From an uncultured Oscillospiraceae bacterium (GTDB taxonomy: Bacteria; Bacillota; Clostridia; Oscillospirales; Oscillospiraceae): a DNA stretch of 64,000 nt. A model generated the notes under the pieces. That model saw only the letters and a list, made by a program, of their open reading frames with translations, did no database searches and was not told the DNA's origin. Positions 47,877 to 56,487 of the stretch are shown piece after piece; position 1 is the stretch's first letter; each line of letters starts with the position of its first letter. The position numbers and the translations under genes were made by a program. Location: NCBI GenBank assembly GCA_934646005.1, contig CAKUED010000003.1, positions 62,001-126,000 on the forward strand, given 5' to 3'.

Positions 47877-48989
47877 GTGCGCAGACAGCCCGATGAGATC
47901 CTTGCCGCGCTTGAGGGCGCGGGCTTTGCGGCGTATTACGTCGGCGGCTGCGTGCGTGACGCGCTGCTTGGACGCGAGACGCATGACTGGGACGTCACGA
48001 CGTCCGCCCGCCCGGAGCAGGTGCTGGCGCTGTTTGACCATTGCGTGCCCACCGGCGTGCAGCACGGGACGGTGACGGTGCTGCTGCCCGGCACGCAGGC
48101 GGAAGTCACGACGTTCCGGCGCGACGGCGCGTATCTCGACAGCCGCCACCCGCGGGAGGTCTGCTTTGTGGACGATCTGCGTGAGGACCTGCTGCGCCGC
48201 GATTTTACGATCAACGCTATGGCGCGTGACCTGCGCGGGCGGCTTTTTGACGTGTCCGGCGGGCGGGAGGACCTGAAAAACGGCGTGATCCGCTGCGTCG
48301 GCGACCCCGCGCGGCGCTTTTCGGAGGATGCGCTGCGCATTCTGCGCGCATGGCGCTTTTCGGCGCAGCTCGGCTTTTGCATCGAGGACGCGACGCGGCA
48401 GGCGGCGCTGACGGGCGCGGCGGCGTGCGCGCGGCTCTCGCGCGAGCGCGTGCGGGACGAGGTGGAAAAGACGCTCCTTTCGCCGCGCCCGGAATTGCTG
48501 CGGGAGATGATCGAGGCGGGAATGCTGGCGGCGTGCGGGCTGACGCACTGCCCGCCGCTGGACGGGCTCGCGGCGCTGCCCGCGGACGCGTCCCGCTGGG
48601 CGGCACTGAAGCTGCGTGCGCCGGAGTTTGACCCCGCCGCCATGCGCCTGCCGGCAAAGCTCTGCCGCCTCATCGAGTGCTCTGCCGCCGCGTACAAGCC
48701 GCAGCCGAACGCGCTGGTGCTTAAGAAGCTCATCGCGCAGGAGGGCTGGGCAGTCGCGGAGGTGTGCGCGGAGCTTGCGGGTGCGCAGGCGCTTTTGGAA
48801 GGCGTCCGCGCGTCCGGCGACTGCGTGACGCTGCGGCAGCTTGCTGTGACGGGCGCGGACCTTCCGCAGCTCTCCGGCGCGGCGGTCGGCACAGTTTTGC
48901 ACGCGCTTTTGCAGCACGTTCTGGCGCACCCGGAGGACAACACCCGCCCGCGTTTGCTCACGCTTGCAGAAAAAATCGCAAAAAAATAA
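47877..48989 (+). CDS. cca: CCA tRNA nucleotidyltransferase
   Basis: 370 residues from the GTG at 47877; AAAGGAG is 8 bases upstream, and two other in-frame GTGs (47868, 47871) are too close to it. Class II motifs: YYVGGCVRDALLGRETHDWD with the catalytic Asp pair, RDFTINAMA, and FSEDALRILRAWRFSAQLGF. It adds or repairs the 3' CCA of tRNAs and lies just before a tRNA gene that already encodes CCA. Confidence 0.95.
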   Translation: MRRQPDEILAALEGAGFAAYYVGGCVRDALLGRETHDWDVTTSARPEQVLALFDHCVPTGVQHGTVTVLLPGTQAEVTTFRRDGAYLDSRHPREVCFVDDLREDLLRRDFTINAMARDLRGRLFDVSGGREDLKNGVIRCVGDPARRFSEDALRILRAWRFSAQLGFCIEDATRQAALTGAAACARLSRERVRDEVEKTLLSPRPELLREMIEAGMLAACGLTHCPPLDGLAALPADASRWAALKLRAPEFDPAAMRLPAKLCRLIECSAAAYKPQPNALVLKKLIAQEGWAVAEVCAELAGAQALLEGVRASGDCVTLRQLAVTGADLPQLSGAAVGTVLHALLQHVLAHPEDNTRPRLLTLAEKIAKK

Positions 48990-49036
48990 TTTGCAGTTGA
49001 TTTTTTGATTCGCAGGTGCTATAATATCCGAGCAAC

Positions 49037-49113
49037 GGAGGCTTAGCTCAGCTGGTTAGAGCGCATGCTTCACACGCATGAGGTCACTGGTTCGAGTCCA
49101 GTAGTCTCCACCA
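49037..49113 (+). tRNA. tRNA-Val (CAC), CCA encoded
   Basis: Cloverleaf is complete: acceptor GGAGGCT / AGTCTCC with one G-T pair, D arm GCTC...GAGC, anticodon stem CATGC / GCATG around TTCACAC (anticodon CAC), T arm ACTGG-TTCGAGT-CCAGT, discriminator A and encoded CCA at 49111-49113. It would read GUG. Confidence 0.95.
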
Positions 49114-49155
49114 TAAAAAGAACGGCTACCCAGCGGGTAACCGTTCTTTTTATGG
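49111..49155 (+). terminator. tRNA terminator overlapping CCA
   Basis: Long stem CCATAAAAAGAACGG / CCGTTCTTTTTATGG extended by CTACCC / GGGTA; the left arm begins at the tRNA CCA. The T-run is in the right arm. Confidence 0.85.
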
Positions 49156-49164
49156 TATGGCATT

Positions 49165-49267
49165 CAGACTGCTGGACTCGAAAGGCGGCTCTTAGCAACG
49201 TGCCGGTGGCACGTTGCAACCGCCGCGGCTTTTTCCGCAGAAAAAGCGAGTCCAGTAGTCTCCACCA
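49165..49267 (+). repeat. Duplication of tRNA-Val 3' end with nested hairpins (att-like)
   Basis: The 21 bases CGAGTCCAGTAGTCTCCACC(A) at 49093-49113 recur exactly at 49247-49267, 154 bp further. An inverted copy GACTGCTGGACTCG (one mismatch) lies at 49165-49178. Between them, GGCGG...CCGCC encloses GCAACGTGCC-GGT-GGCACGTTGC, and GCTTTTTC-CGCA-GAAAAAGC follows, so the block folds into a branched structure. No gene fits in it. A tRNA 3' direct repeat is what integrases of the tyrosine class leave behind; it could also be a transposed repeat that regenerates the tRNA end. Confidence 0.7.
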
Positions 49268-49304
49268 AAATCGGCGATCTTCGCAAGAAGGTCGCCGATT
49301 TTAC
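49267..49304 (+). terminator. Second hairpin terminator behind the tRNA block
   Basis: Stem AAAATCGGCGA / TCGCCGATTTT, 14-base loop. An AT tail ACTTCTTCACTATTCACTCT (49310-49329) follows, also seen near R2. Confidence 0.8.
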
Positions 49305-49334
49305 TGACTACTTCTTCACTATTCACTCTTCACT

Positions 49335-49371
49335 AAAAAACACGGCAGAGCCTCAATCGGGGCTCTGCCGT
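49335..49371 (-). terminator. Terminator of the DUF5107/ABC unit
   Basis: 11-bp stem ACGGCAGAGCC / GGCTCTGCCGT, TTTTTT on the minus strand, 12 bp after the gene stop; T-rich on the plus strand too. Confidence 0.88.
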
Positions 49372-49382
49372 TTCGTTTTTCT

Positions 49383-51404
49383 TTAGCTATCCGCAGTTAC
49401 AGGTAAATCTGTCTCGTCGTGCATTCTGAAATCGAGCTTGTAGGGCGCTTCCAGGCTGTCTGCGTCCGGGATGCCTTTGGCGCGCTGGATGGCGTACCAC
49501 AGATCGGTCACGCCGGTGTCGCCCTCCCGAATGTCCGGGATCACGAGCCCGCCGTCCTGCATCAGAATTTCCTCCGCCGCATCCGTCTGTCCCAAAGCGA
49601 ACAGCGCCTTGGCGCGCAGGAAGCTGCACCGCGCGTCGCTTCCCTGCGCCAGCTCCGCGACCTCGCGGTACGCGCCGCACGAAAGCAGCAGCGAGAGAAG
49701 ACTTCTGCGCAGCCCCGGCTGCTCCGGGTGCATTCGCAGGGCGCGCAGCGCGTGGCGGCACGCGTCCTCGCGCAGGTTTTTCTGGAAGCAGACCTCTGCC
49801 AGCGCCGTCAGCGCCCACGGCGTGGGCGTAAGCTGGACGGACTGCTCCAAAAAGCGCTTTGCCTTGCTCCAGTCGCGGCGCGCCGCCGCCATCGTACCGA
49901 GCTGAAGCCCGGTCCACCAGCTCGCGCCGTTGCGGCGGGCATACTGCTCCAGCAGCTTCCGCCACGCATCATCCGCCATATACGATTCCGGCGGCTGCTG
50001 CGGATCGACGGGCAGCGTCGGCTGGTTATCCAGCACTGCAAGCCACGGCGCTGCCGCGCGCTGCAGGTCTGGGGCGTTTTCGCTGGAGAGCGGACGGAAG
50101 TCCAGATGCTCCGGCAGAAAGTGCTCGCCCACCTCCTGAAGCTGCCGCCGCTCCTCGAGCCAGCCGAAGCAGCTCCCGTCCATGCGCTTTTCCGCGCGGC
50201 TGCAGGCAAGGCTTCTTGTCTCGCGCAGCTCCTGTTCCAGCCCGACATACTCCGGCGTCTGCTGCAAGGTCTCGCAGACTGCCGCGTCCGCGTCGTCAAA
50301 ATCGCCGCGCAGTCTGCCGTTGTCGTCATTCATTGCGCCGTACAGCTCGATCCACTCCCAAACAGCGTTGGGACGCATGGGCACGCAGCCGTACTGCGTT
50401 TTCAGGATACCCGCCTGAATTTCGCAATAGTTCCCGCCGTGCTCCGTCAGGTGCTCCTGCCAGTGACCGCCGCCCTGGCTCTGTCCCCAGACGAAGAGCT
50501 TTCGCCCGCAGAGGCGGGACGTCGATGCCTGAAGCAGCGCCGGTGCGTCTGTCTGCGCATAGCAGACATAGTGCGGCTTTTGCGGGTCAAGGTCGTAGAA
50601 ATAGTCCCGCGCAACGGGCGTGCGCACCGGGTATGACACGTCCTGCCCGCGCAGATACGGCATCGGCGGCTTTTGCAGCGTGCCGTTCAGATAGACATAC
50701 GCCGCGCGGGCGGGCACGATCACACGGTTCTCCGCCGCCTGCGGGACGGCGATGTTGCTCCACCAGTACATCGGGATCTGGCGGCTGCGCAGGTTCGTGA
50801 TCCGCATCCGGCAGTGCAGGAAGCGTCCGCCGGGCGGGATGTAGAAATCCATCTGGTAGCAGATGCGGCGGATGCGTTCATACTCGTACATCCGCAGGAC
50901 CTGCATCCGCTGCCCGTTTACGGTCTGCTCCAGAACGGCGGTGTGCAGCGGTGAGCAGGTAAACGGGCTGTGCCCGACGATCCCGGCGTTCCACTCCACG
51001 CCGCCGCTGAACCACGCGCTGCGCTCGGCAAGGTTGCAGAAGCGGATGGCGTCGTTCGTATAAAGCAGGTTTTTGCCGCTTTTCTTGTCCGTCAGCCGCC
51101 AGAGGCGTCCGCCGAGCTCCGGCAGAAATACTGCGCGCAGCGCTTCGTTTTCTACAATGGCGACGCGGTACGGCAGCCACTCGAGCGTGCGGTCATAGTC
51201 GTCCTGCGGCAGATACGGCAGGATGCCGGGGATCTGCCCGTAGCCCACAAAAACGCCCTCGCTGTCAAAGCTGTGCTCGCGCGTGCGCTTTTGCACGCCG
51301 CGCGTTGCAAGCAGCGGCGGCGCGCCGCAGGCAGGTCCGAGTCTTGCGCTGCGCAGAAGCTCCGTTTTGATCGTCACGGTCGAAGCGTGTTGATTTGTGT
51401 TCAT
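49383..51404 (-). CDS. DUF5107-like sugar-binding fold protein with TPR-like tail
   Basis: 673 residues, no signal peptide, so cytoplasmic. Residues about 70-330 have the galactose-mutarotase-like pattern of DUF5107 proteins (ALRAVFLPELGGRLWRL, NLLYTNDAIRF, FSGGVEWNAGIVGHSP). Residues about 470-640 are helical pairs resembling TPRs (WTGLQLGTMAAARRDWSKAK, ALTALAEVCFQKNLREDA). Such proteins are commonly encoded with carbohydrate ABC importers and glycosidases of gut Firmicutes and may process or sense the imported glycan; activity is not established. AAAGGAG precedes the ATG, 12 bp after the permease stop. Confidence 0.8.
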   Translation of the reverse strand: MNTNQHASTVTIKTELLRSARLGPACGAPPLLATRGVQKRTREHSFDSEGVFVGYGQIPGILPYLPQDDYDRTLEWLPYRVAIVENEALRAVFLPELGGRLWRLTDKKSGKNLLYTNDAIRFCNLAERSAWFSGGVEWNAGIVGHSPFTCSPLHTAVLEQTVNGQRMQVLRMYEYERIRRICYQMDFYIPPGGRFLHCRMRITNLRSRQIPMYWWSNIAVPQAAENRVIVPARAAYVYLNGTLQKPPMPYLRGQDVSYPVRTPVARDYFYDLDPQKPHYVCYAQTDAPALLQASTSRLCGRKLFVWGQSQGGGHWQEHLTEHGGNYCEIQAGILKTQYGCVPMRPNAVWEWIELYGAMNDDNGRLRGDFDDADAAVCETLQQTPEYVGLEQELRETRSLACSRAEKRMDGSCFGWLEERRQLQEVGEHFLPEHLDFRPLSSENAPDLQRAAAPWLAVLDNQPTLPVDPQQPPESYMADDAWRKLLEQYARRNGASWWTGLQLGTMAAARRDWSKAKRFLEQSVQLTPTPWALTALAEVCFQKNLREDACRHALRALRMHPEQPGLRRSLLSLLLSCGAYREVAELAQGSDARCSFLRAKALFALGQTDAAEEILMQDGGLVIPDIREGDTGVTDLWYAIQRAKGIPDADSLEAPYKLDFRMHDETDLPVTADS

Positions 51405-51416
51405 CTGTCCGCTCCT

Positions 51417-52262
51417 TTATCCCTTGATGCCGCCGATGGTGATGCCGGACGTCAGCTTGTTCTGCACCAGCGCATAGAAGATCATGGTCGGCAGCATGAC
51501 GATCACAAGCCCCGCGAACATCGCGCCCCAGTCGGTGGCGTAGCGCTGCATCTCCATCAGGTTTTTGAGTCCCACGGAGAGTGTGCGCTTTTCGGGCGTG
51601 GAAAGGAGCGTCAGCGCCAGCGTGTATTCATTCCAGTAGCTCATGAAATTGAACATGGCAACGGTGATGATGCCGGGCTTGCACATGGGCAGCACGATGC
51701 GCAGCATCGTGGAAAAATACCCGCAGCCGTCGATCCGCGCCGCTTCCTCATATTCCCTGGATATGCTCTTCATAAAGCCGGAGAGCAGGTAAATGCTGAA
51801 CGGCAGCGTCTCCGCCGCGTACACGACGCACAGCATCGCGCGGTTATCCAGCGCGTGCATATCCTTGAGCTGCAAAAACAGCGGCACAACGATGTAGCTC
51901 GTATTGATAAACAGTCCTGCCAAAACTGCCAGATTCAGCAGCCGCGAGCCCACGAAGCGAAAGCGCGAGAGCGCATACGCCGCCGGAATGCCGAAAACAA
52001 ACAGCAGCGCCATCGAGCCGACCGTGATCATCACGGAGTTGAGCAGGTAATCGCCCATGTTTGCCTTCTGGAAGGCGTTGACGTAGTTTTGCCATTGCAG
52101 CGACTGCGGCAGCGCCCAGGGGTCGGTCAGATATTCCGCGCTGGTTTTGAAGGATGAGATGATCGCCCACGCGATCGGGATCACCACGATCGCCGTGACC
52201 AGCAGAAATACCAGGCGCATGAGGCCGCTGGATGCCGAGGTTTTGAGTTTGTTGATATTCAT
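51417..52262 (-). CDS. ABC sugar importer permease, MalG type
   Basis: 281 residues, six membrane helices, EAA loop EEAARIDGCGYFSTMLRIVL, C-terminal TIGGIKG. It pairs with the permease 16 bp upstream and is followed directly by the DUF5107-like gene. As in the first importer no ATPase gene is nearby, so a shared MsmX-type ATPase is likely. Confidence 0.92.
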   Translation of the reverse strand: MNINKLKTSASSGLMRLVFLLVTAIVVIPIAWAIISSFKTSAEYLTDPWALPQSLQWQNYVNAFQKANMGDYLLNSVMITVGSMALLFVFGIPAAYALSRFRFVGSRLLNLAVLAGLFINTSYIVVPLFLQLKDMHALDNRAMLCVVYAAETLPFSIYLLSGFMKSISREYEEAARIDGCGYFSTMLRIVLPMCKPGIITVAMFNFMSYWNEYTLALTLLSTPEKRTLSVGLKNLMEMQRYATDWGAMFAGLVIVMLPTMIFYALVQNKLTSGITIGGIKG

Positions 52263-52278
52263 AGCTTCCGCTCCTCCG

Positions 52279-53175
52279 TCAGTCGTCGCGCTTTGTCAGA
52301 AGGTTAATGACCAGCGCCAGCACCAGCGAGAACACAAAGATCACCGCTGCCACCGCCATGGCGTAGCCGAAGTTCGAGCTGGTGAACGCCTGCCGGTACA
52401 TATACGTCAGCAGCACGTCGCTCTTGCCGTTCGGACCGCCGTTGGTCATCACGCTGACGAACAGGAAGCTGAGGTTCATCGTCGCCGTGATGAAGAAGAT
52501 CAGCGTGATACGGACGATCTCCCACATCATGGGCAGCGTGATGGTAAAAAACTGCTGGCGCCTGGACGCGCCGTCCAGCTCCGCCGCCTCATACAGCTCG
52601 GGCGAGATCGAATCCATGCCCGCGATATACATGACCATGTAATAGCCGAACGCCTGCCAGACCATCGCCGCCGTCACCGCGCCGAGAACGGTCTTGCTCT
52701 CGCCCAGCCACGCGTGCGTCCAGTTTCCAAGCCCGACGGCGCTTAAAAACGAGTTCAGAATGCCGGTATCCGGCGCGTAAATATTGCGGAACAGCGTGCC
52801 GATGACAACGATCGACAGCACGTTCGGGAAGAAAAACAGCACGCGGTAGACATTGCGCTCGCGCAGCTTTGTGCGCGTCAACGCATACGCCAGAAACAGC
52901 GAGATCACCAGCGTCACGGCGGAGCTCACGAGCAGGAAATAGACCGTGTTGCCGAACGCGTCCCAGAAATGGTCATCTTTAAACAGGCGCGCAAAATTGT
53001 CGAAGCCGACAAATTCTTTATTTAACGACAGTCCGCTCCAGCGGAAGCCGGCGTTTACGAAGATCTTCACGCTCGGATAGAGCATAAAAACCGCGTAGAT
53101 CACAACAAACGGCACCAGGCAGTACAGCAGGAAGCCGGTTTTTTGCCATTTTGGATGATGGAGAATCTTTTTCAA
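52279..53175 (-). CDS. ABC sugar importer permease, MalF type
   Basis: 298 residues with six membrane helices and EAA loop YEAAELDGASRRQQFFTITL. The only start fitting the ribosome site (GAGGTG) is TTG at 53175 (KKILHHPKWQKTGF follows). The gene for the binding protein normally found just upstream is missing: only an SLH-domain stub remains there, so the importer may be orphaned in this sequence. Confidence 0.9.
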   Translation of the reverse strand: MKKILHHPKWQKTGFLLYCLVPFVVIYAVFMLYPSVKIFVNAGFRWSGLSLNKEFVGFDNFARLFKDDHFWDAFGNTVYFLLVSSAVTLVISLFLAYALTRTKLRERNVYRVLFFFPNVLSIVVIGTLFRNIYAPDTGILNSFLSAVGLGNWTHAWLGESKTVLGAVTAAMVWQAFGYYMVMYIAGMDSISPELYEAAELDGASRRQQFFTITLPMMWEIVRITLIFFITATMNLSFLFVSVMTNGGPNGKSDVLLTYMYRQAFTSSNFGYAMAVAAVIFVFSLVLALVINLLTKRDD

Positions 53176-53221
53176 TCAGGTCACCTCTTCTATGCCGCGC
53201 ACACACGCGCGCGGCAGACAG

Positions 53222-53254
53222 AGAGCGGCTATGGGCGCATCCCATAGCCGCTCT
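53222..53254 (-). other. Intercistronic hairpin between SLH stub and permease
   Basis: 14-bp perfect stem AGAGCGGCTATGGG / CCCATAGCCGCTCT, no T-run, the same kind of position as the hairpin at 14575 in the other importer. Confidence 0.7.
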
Positions 53255-53262
53255 TGGGATGG

Positions 53263-53418
53263 TTATTTCTCGCCGGTCAGCTTTGCGAGGTTCATCAGTG
53301 TCTGCGCAAGCTCGGCACGCGTAGCGCTGCCGGCAGGATCGATCCTGCCGCCGCCCTTGCCGCTCATCAGTCCGGCTGCCTTTGCCCAGGACAGCGCGTC
53401 GCGGGCATAGGTGCTGAT
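53263..53418 (-). pseudogene. C-terminal stub of an SLH-domain protein
   Basis: The minus strand reads ISTYARDALSWAKAAGLMSG, KGGGRIDPAGSATRAELAQT, LMNLAKLTGEK then stop. This is the last SLH repeat of a larger surface protein. The upstream part is absent: at 53411-53418 the sequence passes directly into the coding strand of the divergent kinase gene. If it was the gene preceding the permeases, it may have been a wall-bound protein of the same transport system. Confidence 0.8.
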
Positions 53419-54805
53419 CCTGACGCGCGACAACGAGACGATCTACTCCATGAGCCGTCTGGTCAGCAGCCCCGCGCGCGAGGCGGCGCAGCAGTCGGAC
53501 TATGAGCACATTGCCGGCTTTGAGGGCAACCGCCTCTGGTTCTTATCCGACGTGTTCCCCATGCAGACCGCCGTGCTCGCGCAGAAGGTCGCGCACATCG
53601 GCACGGGCGAGGTGTATGGATACATTCTAATTTATATGGATACGTCGTTTCTCACGCTCTCGTCCGGGAGCGGAGCGACCGAATCACGCCATCTGACGCT
53701 GGTCGATCCCTTCGGCAATGATCTGCGCTTTACGGGCGAGGATTATTCCGAGCAGGAGCTGCAATCGCTTCAGGCGATCACCCGCGAGCCGCAGCAGCAG
53801 GCGATGCGCGTATTCGCAGGCGATCCGCAGTTTTTCATCTGCTATTCCTCCGTGTCGAGCCTCGACTGGGTGCTGGTCTCGTCTACGCCGTATTCCTATC
53901 TGATGCAGCCGATCAGCGCCATGCGCTACAGCGCCGTTGCGCTGGTGTTTCTGCTTTTGATCCTGTGCCTGCTCATCTCCAGGATCATCATCGGCAGCAT
54001 CACGCGTCCGCTCAACAACATGATCCAGTGCATCCGCGAGGCATCCGAAACGCGGTTTGAGCAGGAGCTCGTGGACAACGACCGCGACGAGTTGAGCTAT
54101 CTTGCGCAGGCATACAACAGCATTTTCCGGCAGGTGCAGGAGCTGGTCGTGCAGATCCAGCGGGAGCAGGCGGGCAAGCGCAGCGCGGAGATCCGTATGC
54201 TGCAGGCGCAGATCAATCCGCATTTCCTCTTTAACACGCTTGACAGCCTGCGCTTTACCGCCATGATGAGCAACGCCAATTCCGTCAGCGACGGTCTGGC
54301 GGCGCTTTCGCACCTGCTGCGCAGCTCTATTTTGCAGGACGACCCGTTTATTTCCCTTGCCGAGGAGCTCTCCAACATTCAGGATTATCTGACCATCCAG
54401 CGCATCCGGCAGGGCAGCAGCATCCTGCTGCAAACCGAGCTGGACGATGACGCGCCAAACGCGCGGATCATGAAGCTGCTGCTTCAGCCGATCGTGGAAA
54501 ACAGCGTCATCCACGGGCGGCGGGATGAGGAGGAGCTGCTCATCACCGTCAGCGCCCGCCGGGAGGGAGATATGCTGCGCGTCATCATCCGCGATAACGG
54601 CTGCGGCTTCGCGCCGCAGGAGGCGCTGCCCGGCGAGCGCAGCCATACGTTCGGCATCGGGCTTTCCAATGTGCGCGAGCGCCTTGCGCTGGAATACCGC
54701 GACCGCTTTACCTTTACGATCGACAGCGCGCCCGGGCAGGGCACGACTGTGACCATCACGCAGCCCTATGACCCCATTGCCGCCGCCCCGAAAAAGGAGT
54801 TCTGA
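53411..54805 (+). CDS. YesM-like sensor histidine kinase, 5'-truncated
   Basis: 464 codons open from the junction. Present: second half of an extracellular Cache-type sensor (IYSMSRLV, DWVLVSSTPYSYLMQPI), one membrane helix (YSAVALVFLLLILCLL), HAMP (RPLNNMIQCI), the LytS/YesM His box QAQINPHFLFNTLDSLRF and ATPase N box LLQPIVENSVIHG, G box FGIGLSNVRERL. Family members are about 570-600 residues with an N-terminal helix and full sensor; about 110-130 residues, the promoter and a proper start are missing. The nearest possible start is a GTG at 53411 without a ribosome site. It would normally phosphorylate the response regulator 5 bp downstream. Confidence 0.85.
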   Translation: MLILTRDNETIYSMSRLVSSPAREAAQQSDYEHIAGFEGNRLWFLSDVFPMQTAVLAQKVAHIGTGEVYGYILIYMDTSFLTLSSGSGATESRHLTLVDPFGNDLRFTGEDYSEQELQSLQAITREPQQQAMRVFAGDPQFFICYSSVSSLDWVLVSSTPYSYLMQPISAMRYSAVALVFLLLILCLLISRIIIGSITRPLNNMIQCIREASETRFEQELVDNDRDELSYLAQAYNSIFRQVQELVVQIQREQAGKRSAEIRMLQAQINPHFLFNTLDSLRFTAMMSNANSVSDGLAALSHLLRSSILQDDPFISLAEELSNIQDYLTIQRIRQGSSILLQTELDDDAPNARIMKLLLQPIVENSVIHGRRDEEELLITVSARREGDMLRVIIRDNGCGFAPQEALPGERSHTFGIGLSNVRERLALEYRDRFTFTIDSAPGQGTTVTITQPYDPIAAAPKKEF

Positions 54806-54810
54806 CGAGT

Positions 54811-56379
54811 ATGCTCTACCGCGTTTTAATTGTTGACGATGAAAAGATCGTGCGCATCGCGCTCAAGTCCATGCTGGACTGGGAGCAGGAGGGCTTTGCG
54901 CTCTGCGCCGTTGCCGGCAGCACGGATGAGGCGCTGCTGCTGATCGAAAAGCACCGCCCGCATCTGGTAATTACGGACATTGAAATGCCCGTGAAAAACG
55001 GTCTGGAGCTGATGACGCAGGCGCGCGCGAGCGGCTATATGGGCGAGTTTCTCGTCCTGACGAATCACCAGCGCTTTTCCTATGCCATTAACGCCCTGCA
55101 AAACAGCGCGCTGGATTACCTCATCAAAACCGACCTCAACCGTGACCGCCTGCGGGAGGCGCTGCGCGCCGCACGGCAGAAGATCATCGCGCGCCACCCG
55201 CTCGACGAGGCGGACGCCGGTGCGCTTGCCGCCGATACGGACGCGGAGAGCGTCCGCACCTGCCTGCGCGCCGGTCCCAGCGGCGGGCTGTTCACCACGC
55301 GCTACTGTTTTTTGTACATTTTCCTGCGCAGCCGCCTGTCCGGCGAAACGCTCCACATTCAGCCGGATACGCTGAAAAACATCGTCGGTGAGACCGGCGG
55401 CATCGGCGCGCAGCCTGTATTCACCCTGAGCTGCGACCGCTGCATCATCATGCTGCCCGCCGAGGATGCCGAGCGGCAGGCGCAGCAGCTCACCGCTTCG
55501 ATCACGCGGCTGGTGCGGCTGTATATGAATATGGAGTGCAGCTTTCTCCTGACCGCGCCGGTCGGCAGCCATGAGGCGCTGACGCACGAGCTCGTGCTCT
55601 GCCGCAACGCCGAGTTTTTGAGCGTCTATTTCGGCTTTCAGACGCTGTTCCACGCCGCGAAGATCCGGGACTATACCGCCGAGCCGCCCGCGTTTCGCAC
55701 GACGTTTCTGGTGCTCAAGTCCGCCATCGCCGCCAGCGATTACGCCGCCGCGGAGGCGCACTTTCACCAGTACCTGCTCATCTGCCGCGACAGCGGTGTC
55801 GATCCCGCGCGCACGGCGCAAAACAGCGTCGATCTGCAAAATCTCATTCTGATCGACAATTCCATCTGGATCGAAAACACCCCGCCGACGCACCCGGCGG
55901 AGCGCCAGCCCTACCGCACGCCCGTCACGCTGGCGGAGCACGAGCGCGCCATGCACCATGTGCTCCAGCTTGTGCAGAAAAGCCGCCCGAACTTTCTCTC
56001 GGGCAGCTACCGCCCGGAGATCCGCCAGATCTGCGGCTTTGTGCAGGAAAACGTCTGCTCGCACATCACGCTCAATACGCTCAGCCAGAGCATCAACATG
56101 ACGCCGAATTATATCAGCCGCCTGTTCAAGCTCGAAACGGGGCTGAATATCGTGCAGTATATCAATTACATGAAGCTGGAGCGTGCAAAGGACATGCTGG
56201 CAAATACCGCCGACAGCATCAAGCTCGTCTCGCTGCACCTCGGCTTTGATGAGCCGTCCTACTTCAATAAGCTCTTCAATAAAACCTACGGCATGAACCC
56301 CACCGAGTACCGCAAGCTCCTCCAGCAATACGGCTACACCTCCTCCGCCCCGGCGGAAGCACCCCGAAATCCCAGCTGA
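54811..56379 (+). CDS. YesN-type response regulator, REC plus AraC DNA-binding domain
   Basis: 522 residues. REC domain residues 1-120 with acidic pair VDDEK, phospho-Asp in LVITDIEMPVKNGLEL and Lys in DYLIKTDL; the usual SGYDDF after beta-4 is TNHQRF. A middle helical region of about 270 residues, then a C-terminal AraC-type double HTH (ITLNTLSQSINMTPNYISRL and IKLVSLHLGFDEPSYFNKLF). Such regulators activate neighbouring sugar ABC importer genes. It pairs with the truncated kinase. Confidence 0.92.
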   Translation: MLYRVLIVDDEKIVRIALKSMLDWEQEGFALCAVAGSTDEALLLIEKHRPHLVITDIEMPVKNGLELMTQARASGYMGEFLVLTNHQRFSYAINALQNSALDYLIKTDLNRDRLREALRAARQKIIARHPLDEADAGALAADTDAESVRTCLRAGPSGGLFTTRYCFLYIFLRSRLSGETLHIQPDTLKNIVGETGGIGAQPVFTLSCDRCIIMLPAEDAERQAQQLTASITRLVRLYMNMECSFLLTAPVGSHEALTHELVLCRNAEFLSVYFGFQTLFHAAKIRDYTAEPPAFRTTFLVLKSAIAASDYAAAEAHFHQYLLICRDSGVDPARTAQNSVDLQNLILIDNSIWIENTPPTHPAERQPYRTPVTLAEHERAMHHVLQLVQKSRPNFLSGSYRPEIRQICGFVQENVCSHITLNTLSQSINMTPNYISRLFKLETGLNIVQYINYMKLERAKDMLANTADSIKLVSLHLGFDEPSYFNKLFNKTYGMNPTEYRKLLQQYGYTSSAPAEAPRNPS

Positions 56380-56386
56380 CCAGACA

Positions 56387-56420
56387 AACGCCCGCTCCAA
56401 CAGGAGCGGGCGTTAAATTT
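56387..56420 (+). terminator. Terminator of the kinase/regulator unit
   Basis: 12-bp stem AACGCCCGCTCC / GGAGCGGGCGTT with AACA loop, then AAATTTT. Confidence 0.85.
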
Positions 56421-56434
56421 TACACAATATAGAT

Positions 56435-56463
56435 TTTACTTATACGTCAACCTGCATTATACT
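56435..56463 (+). promoter_or_regulatory. Promoter of the chromate transporter pair
   Basis: TTTACT and TATACT, spacer 17, 25 bp before the ATG at 56488. Confidence 0.7.
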
Positions 56464-56487
56464 GGTCACAGAATTGGGAGGTGTGCT

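Noticed and set aside
49065..49307. 80-codon frame starting inside the tRNA-Val gene.
   Set aside because: It translates the tRNA, terminators and att-like hairpins; not a protein gene.
54826..56400. 524-codon minus-strand frame opposite the YesN regulator.
   Set aside because: The plus strand has REC and AraC domains; the minus frame has no motif or ribosome site.
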